A DNA stretch of 64,000 nt from assembly GCF_030811215.1 (NCBI RefSeq), contig NZ_JAUSQM010000001.1, forward strand, positions 3,658,001 through 3,722,000. Direction: 5' to 3'. The notes under the pieces were generated by a model. That model was not told where the DNA came from. It was given only the letters and a program-made list of their open reading frames with translations, and did no database searches. Below are positions 1-7,633 of the stretch, in pieces. The first letter of the stretch is position 1; each line of letters starts with the position of its first letter. This DNA is from Nocardioides massiliensis (lineage in GTDB: Bacteria; Actinomycetota; Actinomycetes; Propionibacteriales; Nocardioidaceae). The position numbers and the translations under genes were made by a program.

Positions 1-513
1 GGCCACCCGGGCAAGCAGCTGCTGTTCATGGGCGGCGAGATTGGCCAGGAGTCGGAGTGGGCGGAGGCCGGCGAGCTCGACTGGTGGCTGCTCGACCACC
101 CCGAGCACCGCGGCATGCGCGACCTGGTCCGCGACCTCAACACCCGCTACGCCGCGACCCCGGCGCTGTGGAGCCGCGACCACGAGCCGGAGGGCTTCAG
201 CTGGCTGGACGCCAACGACGCCTCGCGCAACGTGTTCGCCTTCGTGCGCTGGGGCGACAACGGCGCTCCCCTCGTCTGCGTCACCAACTTCTCCGCGATC
301 CCGCACCACGGCTACCGCCTGGGACTGCCGAGCGCGGGTCGCTGGACCGAGGTACTCAACACCGACGCCGAGATCTACGCAGGCTCAGGCGTCGGCAACC
401 TCGGCGAGGTTGTCGCGCACCCCGGTGAACACGCGGGCCAGCCGGCGTACGCCGACCTCGTCCTGCCGCCGCTGGCCACGCTCTGGCTGACCCCGGCAGA
501 CCCTGCACCGTAG
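1..513 (+). CDS. glgB: 1,4-alpha-glucan branching enzyme, C-terminal part
   Basis: Partial: the frame is open from base 1, so the start and the catalytic centre lie upstream of the window. The 170 visible residues begin in the end of the GH13 barrel (KQLLFMGGEIGQESEW, then DWWLLDHPEHRG) and run into the C-terminal all-beta domain, ending LPPLATLWLTP. Family role: it makes alpha-1,6 branches in glycogen. The NUDIX gene follows on the same strand after 10 bases. In mycobacteria glgB also lies close to a thioredoxin-like gene, as here beyond the insertion-sequence block (recalled synteny). Confidence 0.93.
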   Translation, partial: GHPGKQLLFMGGEIGQESEWAEAGELDWWLLDHPEHRGMRDLVRDLNTRYAATPALWSRDHEPEGFSWLDANDASRNVFAFVRWGDNGAPLVCVTNFSAIPHHGYRLGLPSAGRWTEVLNTDAEIYAGSGVGNLGEVVAHPGEHAGQPAYADLVLPPLATLWLTPADPAP

Positions 514-523
514 GCTCGAGGAC

Positions 524-1321
524 GTGAGTGATCATCGCGTCTGGCTCGACCCGATCGGCAACGGCGTCGCCCGGGTGAGCTGGTCGGCCGACCTGACCCG
601 CGCCCCGTTCAACGAGGCCGCCGGCGCCGTACGCCGCGAGGTCGAGCGGGCGCTCGGCGACCTCAAGCAGGCGCGCGTCGAGGCTCTGGTGGACCCCGAC
701 GACGAGGTCTCGCTGCGCATCGCCACCTGGGCGGGACTCCACCGCGAGGGCATCATGCGCGGCATCCACGAGGGCACGGCCGGTCCGACCGATCGCGCCG
801 ACCGCGTCGTCCTCGCCCGCCTGGAGACCGACGTCCCCCTCTCGGAGTCCGGCGGCTTCCGCGGCCTGCTGAACTCGTTCCTGCCGCGCAAGCGGGCGAT
901 CGCCCAGCTGCTCATCCGCGACCCCGACGAGCGCGTGCTGATGTGTCAGCTGACCTACAAGACCGACTGGGACCTGCCCGGCGGGGTCGTGGAGGTCGGT
1001 GAGTCCCCTCGGCTCGCAGTCGCCCGCGAGGTCAGCGAGGAGCTCGCGCTCGACCTCGCCGTCGACCGGCTGCTGCTCACCGACTGGCTGCCGGCCTGGG
1101 GCGGCTGGGACGACGCTGTCTGCCTGGTCTTCGACGGCGGCGTCCACGACACCGATGTCCTCGAGCAGGTCGTCCGTCAGGAGCGCGAGATCAAGTCGGT
1201 CCGGTTCTGCGCTCCCGACGAGGTGCGCGAGCGCGCCACGGACTTCACCGCTCGCCGGGTCGAGGCGGCGTTGGCCAGCCTGCGGGGCGAGGGGCCGGGC
1301 TACACCGAATCCGGGCGCTGA
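524..1321 (+). CDS. NUDIX hydrolase with N-terminal GNAT-like region
   Basis: 265 residues from a GTG start. The Nudix box begins near residue 152 (GGVVEVGESPRLAVAREVSEEL), giving the expected G-x5-E-x7-REVSEE pattern that binds the divalent metal for cleaving a nucleoside-diphosphate-linked substrate. Residues 1-100 resemble the weak acetyltransferase-like module seen in some actinobacterial proteins (DLTRAPFNEAAG, then ATWAGLHREGIMRG); this is inference from pattern only. The substrate cannot be read from sequence. The gene closely follows glgB and its 3' end abuts a REP-like repeat. Confidence 0.8.
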   Translation: MSDHRVWLDPIGNGVARVSWSADLTRAPFNEAAGAVRREVERALGDLKQARVEALVDPDDEVSLRIATWAGLHREGIMRGIHEGTAGPTDRADRVVLARLETDVPLSESGGFRGLLNSFLPRKRAIAQLLIRDPDERVLMCQLTYKTDWDLPGGVVEVGESPRLAVAREVSEELALDLAVDRLLLTDWLPAWGGWDDAVCLVFDGGVHDTDVLEQVVRQEREIKSVRFCAPDEVRERATDFTARRVEAALASLRGEGPGYTESGR

Positions 1322-1327
1322 CGCACC

Positions 1328-1367
1328 GGTCGTCGAGTGCCCCGAACGGAGTGAGGGGTGTATCGAG
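1328..1367. repeat. REP-like palindromic repeat, interrupted by IS110-A
   Basis: The stretch has a hairpin-like arrangement in which TCGAGTGCCCC faces GGGGTGTATCGAG around a short loop. It sits just after the NUDIX stop codon. Its right half is cut off at TGTATCGAG, exactly where IS110-A begins. The sequence resumes after the second IS110-A copy at 7502 with ACGCCGACC. Confidence 0.6.
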
Positions 1368-1439
1368 CTCTTTGGTGGCTTCGCTCACCGATGCGTGGGG
1401 GGAAGGTTCCGCGGGGGTTGGGGCCGGTCGGCGGGGGTC

Positions 1440-1640
1440 TTCCGCTGAGTACTGCTGAGGATCACACTGGGGGGTGTGTCGCGGTCCGCAGCCGTTTGTC
1501 TCTAGCGCCACTGCCTCGACCCTGCAGGGCGGGGCGGAGCCTGTTATCGAGCTTGGCGCGGAGGGTCTCCGCGGGAACCGCGGATTGTCGCCATCGAGCA
1601 CGTCTTACAGACTTCGTCTGACCTCTGGCCCTCCCCGCGG
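1440..1640 (+). ncRNA. candidate bridge RNA of IS110-A (copy 1)
   Basis: IS110-group elements encode a bridge RNA in the non-coding region upstream of the recombinase; its loops pair with target and donor DNA. Here TATCGAG (1545-1551) equals the left target flank. GGGTCT (1563-1568) is the reverse complement of AGACCC, the right half of the intact REP motif. CTTACAG (1604-1610) equals the right end of the element. The order target loop then donor loop matches the described IS621 RNA. A GCGGAG/CTCCGC hairpin surrounds the second guide. The transcript ends are guesses, and no right donor guide could be found. The same RNA is encoded at about 5939-6139 in copy 2. Confidence 0.5.
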
Positions 1641-3028
1641 CACACGCCTGTCCACATCACTGCTCGACAGCGCCACTGGCATTGCTGGCGTTGGTGGCGT
1701 TGTCGGCGCCGGGTCCTAGGGGATGTCATGGAAGTCATTCACTCGCGTTGCGCCGGGATCGATATCGGCAAGAAGAGCGCGAAAGTGTGCGTGCGTGTCC
1801 AGGGTTCGGGTGCTCGCGCCACGAGCACCGAGGTCAGCGACTGGGGATCGATGACTCGCGAGATCTTGGATCTGCGCCAGTACCTGATCGCCGAGCAGGT
1901 CAGTTGCGTGCTGATGGAGTCCACCAGCGACTACTGGAAGCCCTACTACTACCTGCTCGAGGACGCCGGGTTCGAGTTGATCTTGGCCAACGCCGGCCAC
2001 GTCAAGAACATCCCGGGTCGCAAGAGTGACGTCTCCGATGCTGTGTGGTTGGCCGACCTGGCCGCGCACGGTCTGGTGCGTGCTTCGTTCGTGCCCCCGC
2101 CGCAGGTTCGACAACTTCGTGACCTCACCCGGACTCGCACGATCATCGCCCGTGAGCGGGTCCGTGAGACCACCCGGTTGGAGAAGCGGCTGGAATCACC
2201 CGGGATCAAGCTCTCGGTCGTGGCCTCGAACCTCAACGGTGTCTCGGCCCGTCGGATGCTCAAAGCCCTCGTGGCTGGTGAGCGTGATCCCGAGGTCCTG
2301 GCGGACCTGGCTTTGGGCACGATGCGCGCCAAGCGAGACCAGCTCATCGACGCCCTCACCGGCCGGTTCAGCGATCACGACGCGTTCATGATCGGTCTGC
2401 ACCTGGACCGCATCGAACAACACGACCAAGCCATCGCCACCCTCGATGAGCGGATCGAGGTGATGATCGAACCCTTTCGGCATCTCCGCGACCTGCTGAT
2501 CACCATTCCCGGGGTCTCGGTGATCGTGGCCGATGTGATCATCGCCGAGACCGGCGGCGACATGAGCAACTTCCCCTCCCCAGCACACCTAGCGGCCTGG
2601 GCGGGGGTCGCGCCGGGCCAGAACGAGTCCGCAGGCCGCAAGAAACAGGGCACGACTCGCCCCGGGGACTCCTACCTCAAAGGCGCGCTTGAAGCGCCCC
2701 AGGTTCTCCGCCGCTCCTATACGGGTTGCGGCTCTCGGTTGAGGGCCGCGTAGTGGGCTTGCTCGAACTCCACTGGGGTCATCATCCCAAGAGAGCCATG
2801 CAGGCGTCGGTTGTTGTACCAATCGACCCATCCAGCGGTGGCGTACTCGACGTCTCCGATGCTCCGGTAGGGGCCGGCGTGGAAGACCGTTGTGCGGACG
2901 CACTCGGTCTTGTACAGCCCGATCACGCACTCCATCAGGGCGTTGTCGTAGGCATCGGCAACAGACCCGATCGAGGGCCGGATCCCTTCCTCGGCGAGGT
3001 GCTCAGTGAACGCGATCGATGTGTATTG

Positions 3029-4525
3029 CTTGGGTTCAACCGGTCGATGCAACACCGGGTTGTTGCAGGGAGCGTAGTTGTTCCTCGAACACCTCAGCAG
3101 GTGTCTTCCACCCGAGGATCTTGCGGGGCCGATTGTTGAGCGCGTGAGCGACGGCCTCGAGGTCCTCAGCGGACCAGCGGGACAGGTCCGTGCCCTTGGG
3201 GAAGTACTGGCGCAGCAGGCCGTTGGTGTTCTCGTTGGTCGGCCGCTGCCACGGCGAGTGGGGGTCGGCGAAGAACACCTTGGTGCCGGTCTCCAACGCG
3301 AACTGCGCGTGACCCGAAAGCTCTTTGCCGCGATCCCAGGTCAGGGTCTTGCGCAGTTGCTCGGGCAGCTTGGTCATTGACGCCGTCAGCGCGGCGTTCA
3401 TCGCGACGGCGCCGTAGCCACCGAGCGCCGGTCCGTTCTTCACGTACGGCCTCTCACCCCACCCCTCCACCCGCGGCAGGTGCACCAAGAGCGTTGAGCG
3501 ACTGCTGCGCTCCACGATCGTCCCGATCGCCGACCGACCGGTTCCGATGATCAGGTCGCCTTCCCAGTGACCAGGGACGGCACGGTCCGCGGCTTCGGCT
3601 GGACGCTCGCTGAGGACCACGTCAGCGGTCACGTGCCCCTGCGCCTTGTTGCGCGACCTGGCCCGCGGCTGTCGTAGCGCGCGACCGGTGCGCAGACACG
3701 TGACCAGCTCGCGCTTGAGCGCACCACGGCCCTCGATGAACAGCGACTGGTAGATCGCCTCGTGGCTGATGCGCATGGACTCATCATCGGGGAAGTCGAC
3801 CTTCAACCGCTGCGCGATCTGCTCCGGGCTCCACGCCAACGACCAACGCCTGTCGGCCCGGTGCGGCTTGTTCAGCCCCTTCCACGCCGGCGGCGTCGGG
3901 CCCGGAACGATCGTGCCGTCGGGCCGGCGGACGTTGCCTGCGAGCCGGTCTCGGACGTACTCCCGCAGCCGCGGGTTCTCGACGAGCTTCGCGGTCTTGG
4001 GGCGCTTCGCGGCCTGCTGTGCCTTCCACTGGGCCACGGTGGCCCGGTACTCCTGCTTCCCGCTACGAGTCGCGGCATTGCGGCGCAGCTCCCGCGAGAT
4101 CGTCCCGGGGTCACGGCCGATCGCGCGGGCGATCTCGCGAACGCCCTTGTCCTGGGCGCGCAGGATGGCGATCTCCTCGCGTTCCTCGAAGCTCAGGTAG
4201 CGGCCGGTGGGCTCGGTCAGTGCGATCGGCGGCATGCCGCCAGCGTGGCGAAACCAGCGGGCCCCGACCGGCACTGACACGCCGACCGCCAGGGCCGCCT
4301 CTGCCGAGGTGATGCCGGTGGCGATCAGCCGCCAGAACTGCCGTTGCACCACACGGGACGGGTCCGGCCGACCGGGCGAGCGCATCGCCGGGCGCAGCGC
4401 CCGGTCAGCACGCCACTGCCGGCGAAGCTCCTCGGGCGCATCGCTGGTCTTCCTGCTCCAGTCCGCGGTCGCCATCCTCGAACACCTCCAAACTCAAGGT
4501 GTTGCGACGACTGGTTGATTCCGCC
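3029..4525 (-). mobile_element. IS30-family element inside the IS3 element
   Basis: The element is 1497 bp and flanked by TTG (3026-3028 and 4526-4528), a 3-bp duplication consistent with IS30. Its imperfect terminal inverted repeats share TCAACC, GTCG and GCAACACC in register. It carries one transposase gene on the minus strand. It interrupts orfB of the IS3 element between the codons for HADAGSQ and YTS. An alternative reading gives a 4-bp duplication (TTGC) with the repeats one base out of register. Confidence 0.88.
3036..4475 (-). CDS. IS30-family transposase
   Basis: 479 residues, ATG start. A helix-turn-helix occupies about residues 95-130 (LSFEEREEIAILRAQDKG, REIARAIGRDPGTISREL). The DDE core follows: GHWEGDLIIGTGRSAIGT holds the first Asp, LTWDRGKELSGH the second, and NENTNGLLRQYFPKGTD the Glu. 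At 479 residues it is longer than classical IS30 transposases (about 380), with an added N-terminal stretch. The frame is intact and the element's ends are present, so this is the only apparently complete element in the nested stack inside copy 1. Confidence 0.93.
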   Translation of the reverse strand: MATADWSRKTSDAPEELRRQWRADRALRPAMRSPGRPDPSRVVQRQFWRLIATGITSAEAALAVGVSVPVGARWFRHAGGMPPIALTEPTGRYLSFEEREEIAILRAQDKGVREIARAIGRDPGTISRELRRNAATRSGKQEYRATVAQWKAQQAAKRPKTAKLVENPRLREYVRDRLAGNVRRPDGTIVPGPTPPAWKGLNKPHRADRRWSLAWSPEQIAQRLKVDFPDDESMRISHEAIYQSLFIEGRGALKRELVTCLRTGRALRQPRARSRNKAQGHVTADVVLSERPAEAADRAVPGHWEGDLIIGTGRSAIGTIVERSSRSTLLVHLPRVEGWGERPYVKNGPALGGYGAVAMNAALTASMTKLPEQLRKTLTWDRGKELSGHAQFALETGTKVFFADPHSPWQRPTNENTNGLLRQYFPKGTDLSRWSAEDLEAVAHALNNRPRKILGWKTPAEVFEEQLRSLQQPGVASTG

Positions 4526-5184
4526 TTGCGACCCGGCGTCGGCGTGACCAATGAGCTCACCGGGCACCACAGGGTGGCCTTCGCGGTCGCGTTGCCACAG
4601 TGCCATCCGCAGCGGGACGTCGACCAGCTCGACGGCCTTGGTCGGTGCGACGTTCCAAGCAACGATCTTCTGAGCGAACACGTCGAGGATGAACGCGACA
4701 TAGACGAACCCCGCCCAGGTGCGGACGTAGGTGAAGTCCATGACCCAGGTCCGGTTCGGTGCGGGGGCGGTGAAGTCCCGATCAAGGAGGTCGCCGGCCC
4801 GTTTGCCGTCCTTGGCAGGGATGGTGGTCCGGATGCCCTTGGAGCGTCGGATCCCTTGCAGGGACAGGGATCTCATCGCCCGGTCCACCGCGCCGGGCGA
4901 CGCGTCGGGGCTGGTGCGCTGGACGAGCGCGGTCATCTTGCGACGCCCGTACAAACCCTCCGGGGTCATCCGCCGTACGCCCTCGTGGTCGACCGTCCAG
5001 GCCAGGTCACGGACCAGGTTGGTGACGCTGGCGTCGGTGACCGTGCGGGCGGCAACGGGTCGGTTGGTGCGTGCCCAGTCGCGGTAGGTCCGCGCGGCGA
5101 TCTGGCAGCCCTGCTCACGCAGGACCCGACAGATCGACTCGACCGCGTGGCCTTCGGTGCGCATCTCGTCGATGAACGCGACGA

Positions 5185-5496
5185 TCAGCGGTTGCGGGGG
5201 TCGAGTTCCCCCGCGAAGAAAATTGAGGCCCGTCGGAGGATCTCGTTGTCCTCCTCGAGCCGGCGGACCTTGGCCTTCAGCTCCTTGATCTCAGCCAGCT
5301 CCTCGCTGGTCGCGCCCTGGCGCTGCCCGCCGTCGATCTGAGCCTGGACGACCCACCGGCGGACGGTCTCCTTGCCCAGCCCCTCGCGTCGGGCAACGGA
5401 CTCGGCGGCCGCGGTCAGCGACGGGTACTCCGGCAAGTGCTCCAGCACCTGCCGCACGCACCGCTCCTTGACCGCGGGATCGATCTTCTTCGGCAT
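5185..5496 (-). CDS. IS3-family transposase OrfA
   Basis: 103 residues. A helix-turn-helix lies in the first half (LTAAAESVARREGLGKETVRRW). It is followed by the leucine-zipper-like stretch typical of OrfA (LAEIKELKAKVRRLEEDNEIL), ending FFAGELDPRNR. OrfB lies in the -1 frame, and its open frame extends back to a run of five C on the plus strand (5208-5212, five G in the mRNA). That run is a plausible slip site for the OrfAB fusion transposase. Confidence 0.9.
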   Translation of the reverse strand: MPKKIDPAVKERCVRQVLEHLPEYPSLTAAAESVARREGLGKETVRRWVVQAQIDGGQRQGATSEELAEIKELKAKVRRLEEDNEILRRASIFFAGELDPRNR

Positions 5497-5938
5497 GCTG
5501 CCATCCTCTCGAACTCAAAAGGATGCGGCATCAAACCTGGGGCGCTTCACGCTCGGAAGCGCAGCGCTCGCTGCGTCCAAAAGCAAGAACACCTACCTGG
5601 CCGCCCGCTATCGCCGCATCGCTGCCCGCCGCGGACGCCTACGGGCCATCGTCGCGATCGAGCGTTCCATCCTGACCTCGGTCTGGCACATGCTCACCGA
5701 CGACGTCGCCTATCGCGATCTCGGCGCTGATCACTACCAGCTCAGCCACCCCGACCAGATCAAACGACGAGCCCTCAAACAACTACGCGCACTCGGCCTC
5801 GAGGTCGAACTACGACCAGCCAGCTGACCCGAGGCCCCACGACACTCACGGGAACCTTCCTTACAGCTCTTTGGTGGCTTCGCTCACCGATGCGTGGGGG
5901 GAAGGTTCCGCGGGGGTTGGGGCCGGTCGGCGGGGGTC

Positions 5939-6139
5939 TTCCGCTGAGTACTGCTGAGGATCACACTGGGGGGTGTGTCGCGGTCCGCAGCCGTTTGTCT
6001 CTAGCGCCACTGCCTCGACCCTGCAGGGCGGGGCGGAGCCTGTTATCGAGCTTGGCGCGGAGGGTCTCCGCGGGAACCGCGGATTGTCGCCATCGAGCAC
6101 GTCTTACAGACTTCGTCTGACCTCTGGCCCTCCCCGCGG
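5939..6139 (+). ncRNA. candidate bridge RNA of IS110-A (copy 2)
   Basis: This repeats the copy 1 candidate 4499 bases downstream: TATCGAG at 6044-6050, GGGTCT at 6062-6067 and CTTACAG at 6103-6109. Because this copy also has an intact recombinase, it is the one that could still be mobile. Transcript limits are not determined. Confidence 0.45.
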
Positions 6140-6226
6140 CACACGCCTGTCCACATCACTGCTCGACAGCGCCACTGGCATTGCTGGCGTTGGTGGCGTT
6201 GTCGGCGCCGGGTCCTAGGGGATGTC

Positions 6227-7462
6227 ATGGAAGTCATTCACTCGCGTTGCGCCGGGATCGATATCGGCAAGAAGAGCGCGAAAGTGTGCGTGCGTGTCCA
6301 GGGTTCGGGTGCTCGCGCCACGAGCACCGAGGTCAGCGACTGGGGATCGATGACTCGCGAGATCTTGGATCTGCGCCAGTACCTGATCGCCGAGCAGGTC
6401 AGTTGCGTGCTGATGGAGTCCACCAGCGACTACTGGAAGCCCTACTACTACCTGCTCGAGGACGCCGGGTTCGAGTTGATCTTGGCCAACGCCGGCCACG
6501 TCAAGAACATCCCGGGTCGCAAGAGTGACGTCTCCGATGCTGTGTGGTTGGCCGACCTGGCCGCGCACGGTCTGGTGCGTGCTTCGTTCGTGCCCCCGCC
6601 GCAGGTTCGACAACTTCGTGACCTCACCCGGACTCGCACGATCATCGCCCGTGAGCGGGTCCGTGAGACCACCCGGTTGGAGAAGCGGCTGGAATCACCC
6701 GGGATCAAGCTCTCGGTCGTGGCCTCGAACCTCAACGGTGTCTCGGCCCGTCGGATGCTCAAAGCCCTCGTGGCTGGTGAGCGTGATCCCGAGGTCCTGG
6801 CGGACCTGGCTTTGGGCACGATGCGCGCCAAGCGAGACCAGCTCATCGACGCCCTCACCGGCCGGTTCAGCGATCACGACGCGTTCATGATCGGTCTGCA
6901 CCTGGACCGCATCGAACAACACGACCAAGCCATCGCCACCCTCGATGAGCGGATCGAGGTGATGATCGAACCCTTTCGGCATCTCCGCGACCTGCTGATC
7001 ACCATTCCCGGGGTCTCGGTGATCGTGGCCGATGTGATCATCGCCGAGACCGGCGGCGACATGAGCAACTTCCCCTCCCCAGCACACCTAGCGGCCTGGG
7101 CGGGGGTCGCGCCGGGCCAGAACGAGTCCGCAGGCCGCAAGAAACAGGGCACGACTCGCCCCGGGGACTCCTACCTCAAAGGCGCGCTCGGAAGCGCAGC
7201 GCTCGCTGCGTCCAAAAGCAAGAACACCTACCTGGCCGCCCGCTATCGCCGCATCGCTGCCCGCCGCGGACGCCTACGGGCCATCGTCGCGATCGAGCGT
7301 TCCATCCTGACCTCGGTCTGGCACATGCTCACCGACGACGTCGCCTATCGCGATCTCGGCGCTGATCACTACCAGCTCAGCCACCCCGACCAGATCAAAC
7401 GACGAGCCCTCAAACAACTACGCGCACTCGGCCTCGAGGTCGAACTACGACCAGCCAGCTGA
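6227..7462 (+). CDS. IS110-family recombinase (transposase), intact
   Basis: 411 residues. The N-terminal RuvC-like DEDD domain shows Asp in GIDIGKKSAKV, Glu in LMESTSDYWKP and the Asp pair in DVSDAVWLAD. The C-terminal transposase_20 domain contains the helix-hairpin-helix-like stretch ITIPGVSVIVADVII, then HLAAWAGVAPGQNES and GALGSAALAASKSKNTY, where the catalytic serine is expected. Family role: together with a bridge RNA it recombines donor and target DNA at a dinucleotide core. The long upstream leader rather than a long downstream one places it with the IS110 group, not IS1111. Confidence 0.93.
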   Translation: MEVIHSRCAGIDIGKKSAKVCVRVQGSGARATSTEVSDWGSMTREILDLRQYLIAEQVSCVLMESTSDYWKPYYYLLEDAGFELILANAGHVKNIPGRKSDVSDAVWLADLAAHGLVRASFVPPPQVRQLRDLTRTRTIIARERVRETTRLEKRLESPGIKLSVVASNLNGVSARRMLKALVAGERDPEVLADLALGTMRAKRDQLIDALTGRFSDHDAFMIGLHLDRIEQHDQAIATLDERIEVMIEPFRHLRDLLITIPGVSVIVADVIIAETGGDMSNFPSPAHLAAWAGVAPGQNESAGRKKQGTTRPGDSYLKGALGSAALAASKSKNTYLAARYRRIAARRGRLRAIVAIERSILTSVWHMLTDDVAYRDLGADHYQLSHPDQIKRRALKQLRALGLEVELRPAS

Positions 7463-7534
7463 CCCGAGGCCCCACGACACTCACGGGAACCTTCCTTACA
7501 GACGCCGACCATCGAAGCGCACCTCGCGGTCGGG

Positions 7535-7627
7535 GTCTCGATACAGCCGGTCGCCAGCTCGTCCCTCGCTGGCGCGGCCACTCGACCTGCCCTCGCGACG
7601 CGGACCGCTCGCACCTCGCGGCCGGGG
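7535..7627. repeat. REP-like 92-bp unit, first copy, next to IS110-B
   Basis: The unit begins GTCTCGATACAGCCGGTCGC and ends CTCGCGGCCGGGG. It is nearly identical to the three units at 9004-9280. IS110-B is inserted exactly at the boundary between this unit and the next one. Confidence 0.85.
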
Positions 7628-7633
7628 ACGCTC

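Larger units (their letters stand above)
2717..5212 (-). pseudogene. IS3-family transposase OrfB, split by IS30 insertion
   Basis: The 5' segment (about 5212-4526) encodes IAFID-type start residues (PLIVAFIDEM), the HTH_21 region and the first catalytic Asp (VMDFTYVRTWAGF). It ends at the second Asp motif (HADAGSQ). The 3' segment (3028-2717) resumes with YTSIAFTEHL and carries the catalytic Glu region (NALMECVIGLYKTE) and WYNNRRLHGSL. Joining the two at the TTG duplication rebuilds a normal rve-domain OrfB. The disrupted protein cannot be functional. Confidence 0.9.
2690..5549 (-). mobile_element. IS3-family element inside IS110-A, itself split by IS30
   Basis: The outer ends carry perfect 16-bp inverted repeats, TGAAGCGCCCCAGGTT at 2690-2705 and its reverse complement at 5534-5549. 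They are flanked by a 4-bp target duplication CGCT (2686-2689 and 5550-5553). Without the inner IS30 element (1497 bp plus a 3-bp duplication) the element is 1360 bp, a normal IS3-family size. It carries orfA and orfB on the minus strand, with orfB interrupted. Confidence 0.92.
1728..5827 (+). pseudogene. IS110-family recombinase, copy 1, split by IS insertion
   Basis: The first segment (1728-2689) encodes the RuvC-like DEDD domain (IDIGKKSAKV, LMESTSDYWKP, DVSDAVWLADL) and most of the C-terminal domain. It breaks after YLKGAL. The reading frame resumes at 5554 (GSAALAASKSKNTY) and stops at 5827. The insertion falls just before the region that holds the catalytic serine of IS110 recombinases. 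As it stands it would yield a truncated protein with a foreign tail ending near 2753, so it is unlikely to be active. Confidence 0.9.
1368..5864 (+). mobile_element. IS110-family element, copy 1 of IS110-A, interrupted
   Basis: Copy 1 is identical by eye to copy 2 (5867-7499) over the compared parts, including a 360-base non-coding left end and the right end CCTTCCTTAC. An AG dinucleotide lies at each end (1366-1367 and 5865-5866), and no longer target duplication is seen, as expected for IS110. Removing 2690-5549 and one CGCT repeat restores the copy 2 sequence exactly. Copy 1 therefore received an IS3-family insertion after it arrived. Confidence 0.85.
5867..7499 (+). mobile_element. IS110-family element, copy 2 of IS110-A, intact
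   Basis: This copy directly abuts copy 1. The only bases between the right end of copy 1 (CCTTAC) and the left end of copy 2 (CTCTTTGG) are the shared AG at 5865-5866. The right AG is at 7500-7501, followed by ACGCCGACC. The element has a 360-base left non-coding end, one intact recombinase gene and a short right end of about 37 bases. The head-to-tail arrangement recreates the right-end/left-end joint found in IS110 circular intermediates. Confidence 0.88.

Noticed and set aside
1600-1640. Right donor guide of the IS110-A bridge RNA
   Set aside because: I looked for the reverse complement of AGCTCTTT downstream of CTTACAG and found no acceptable match, so none is claimed.
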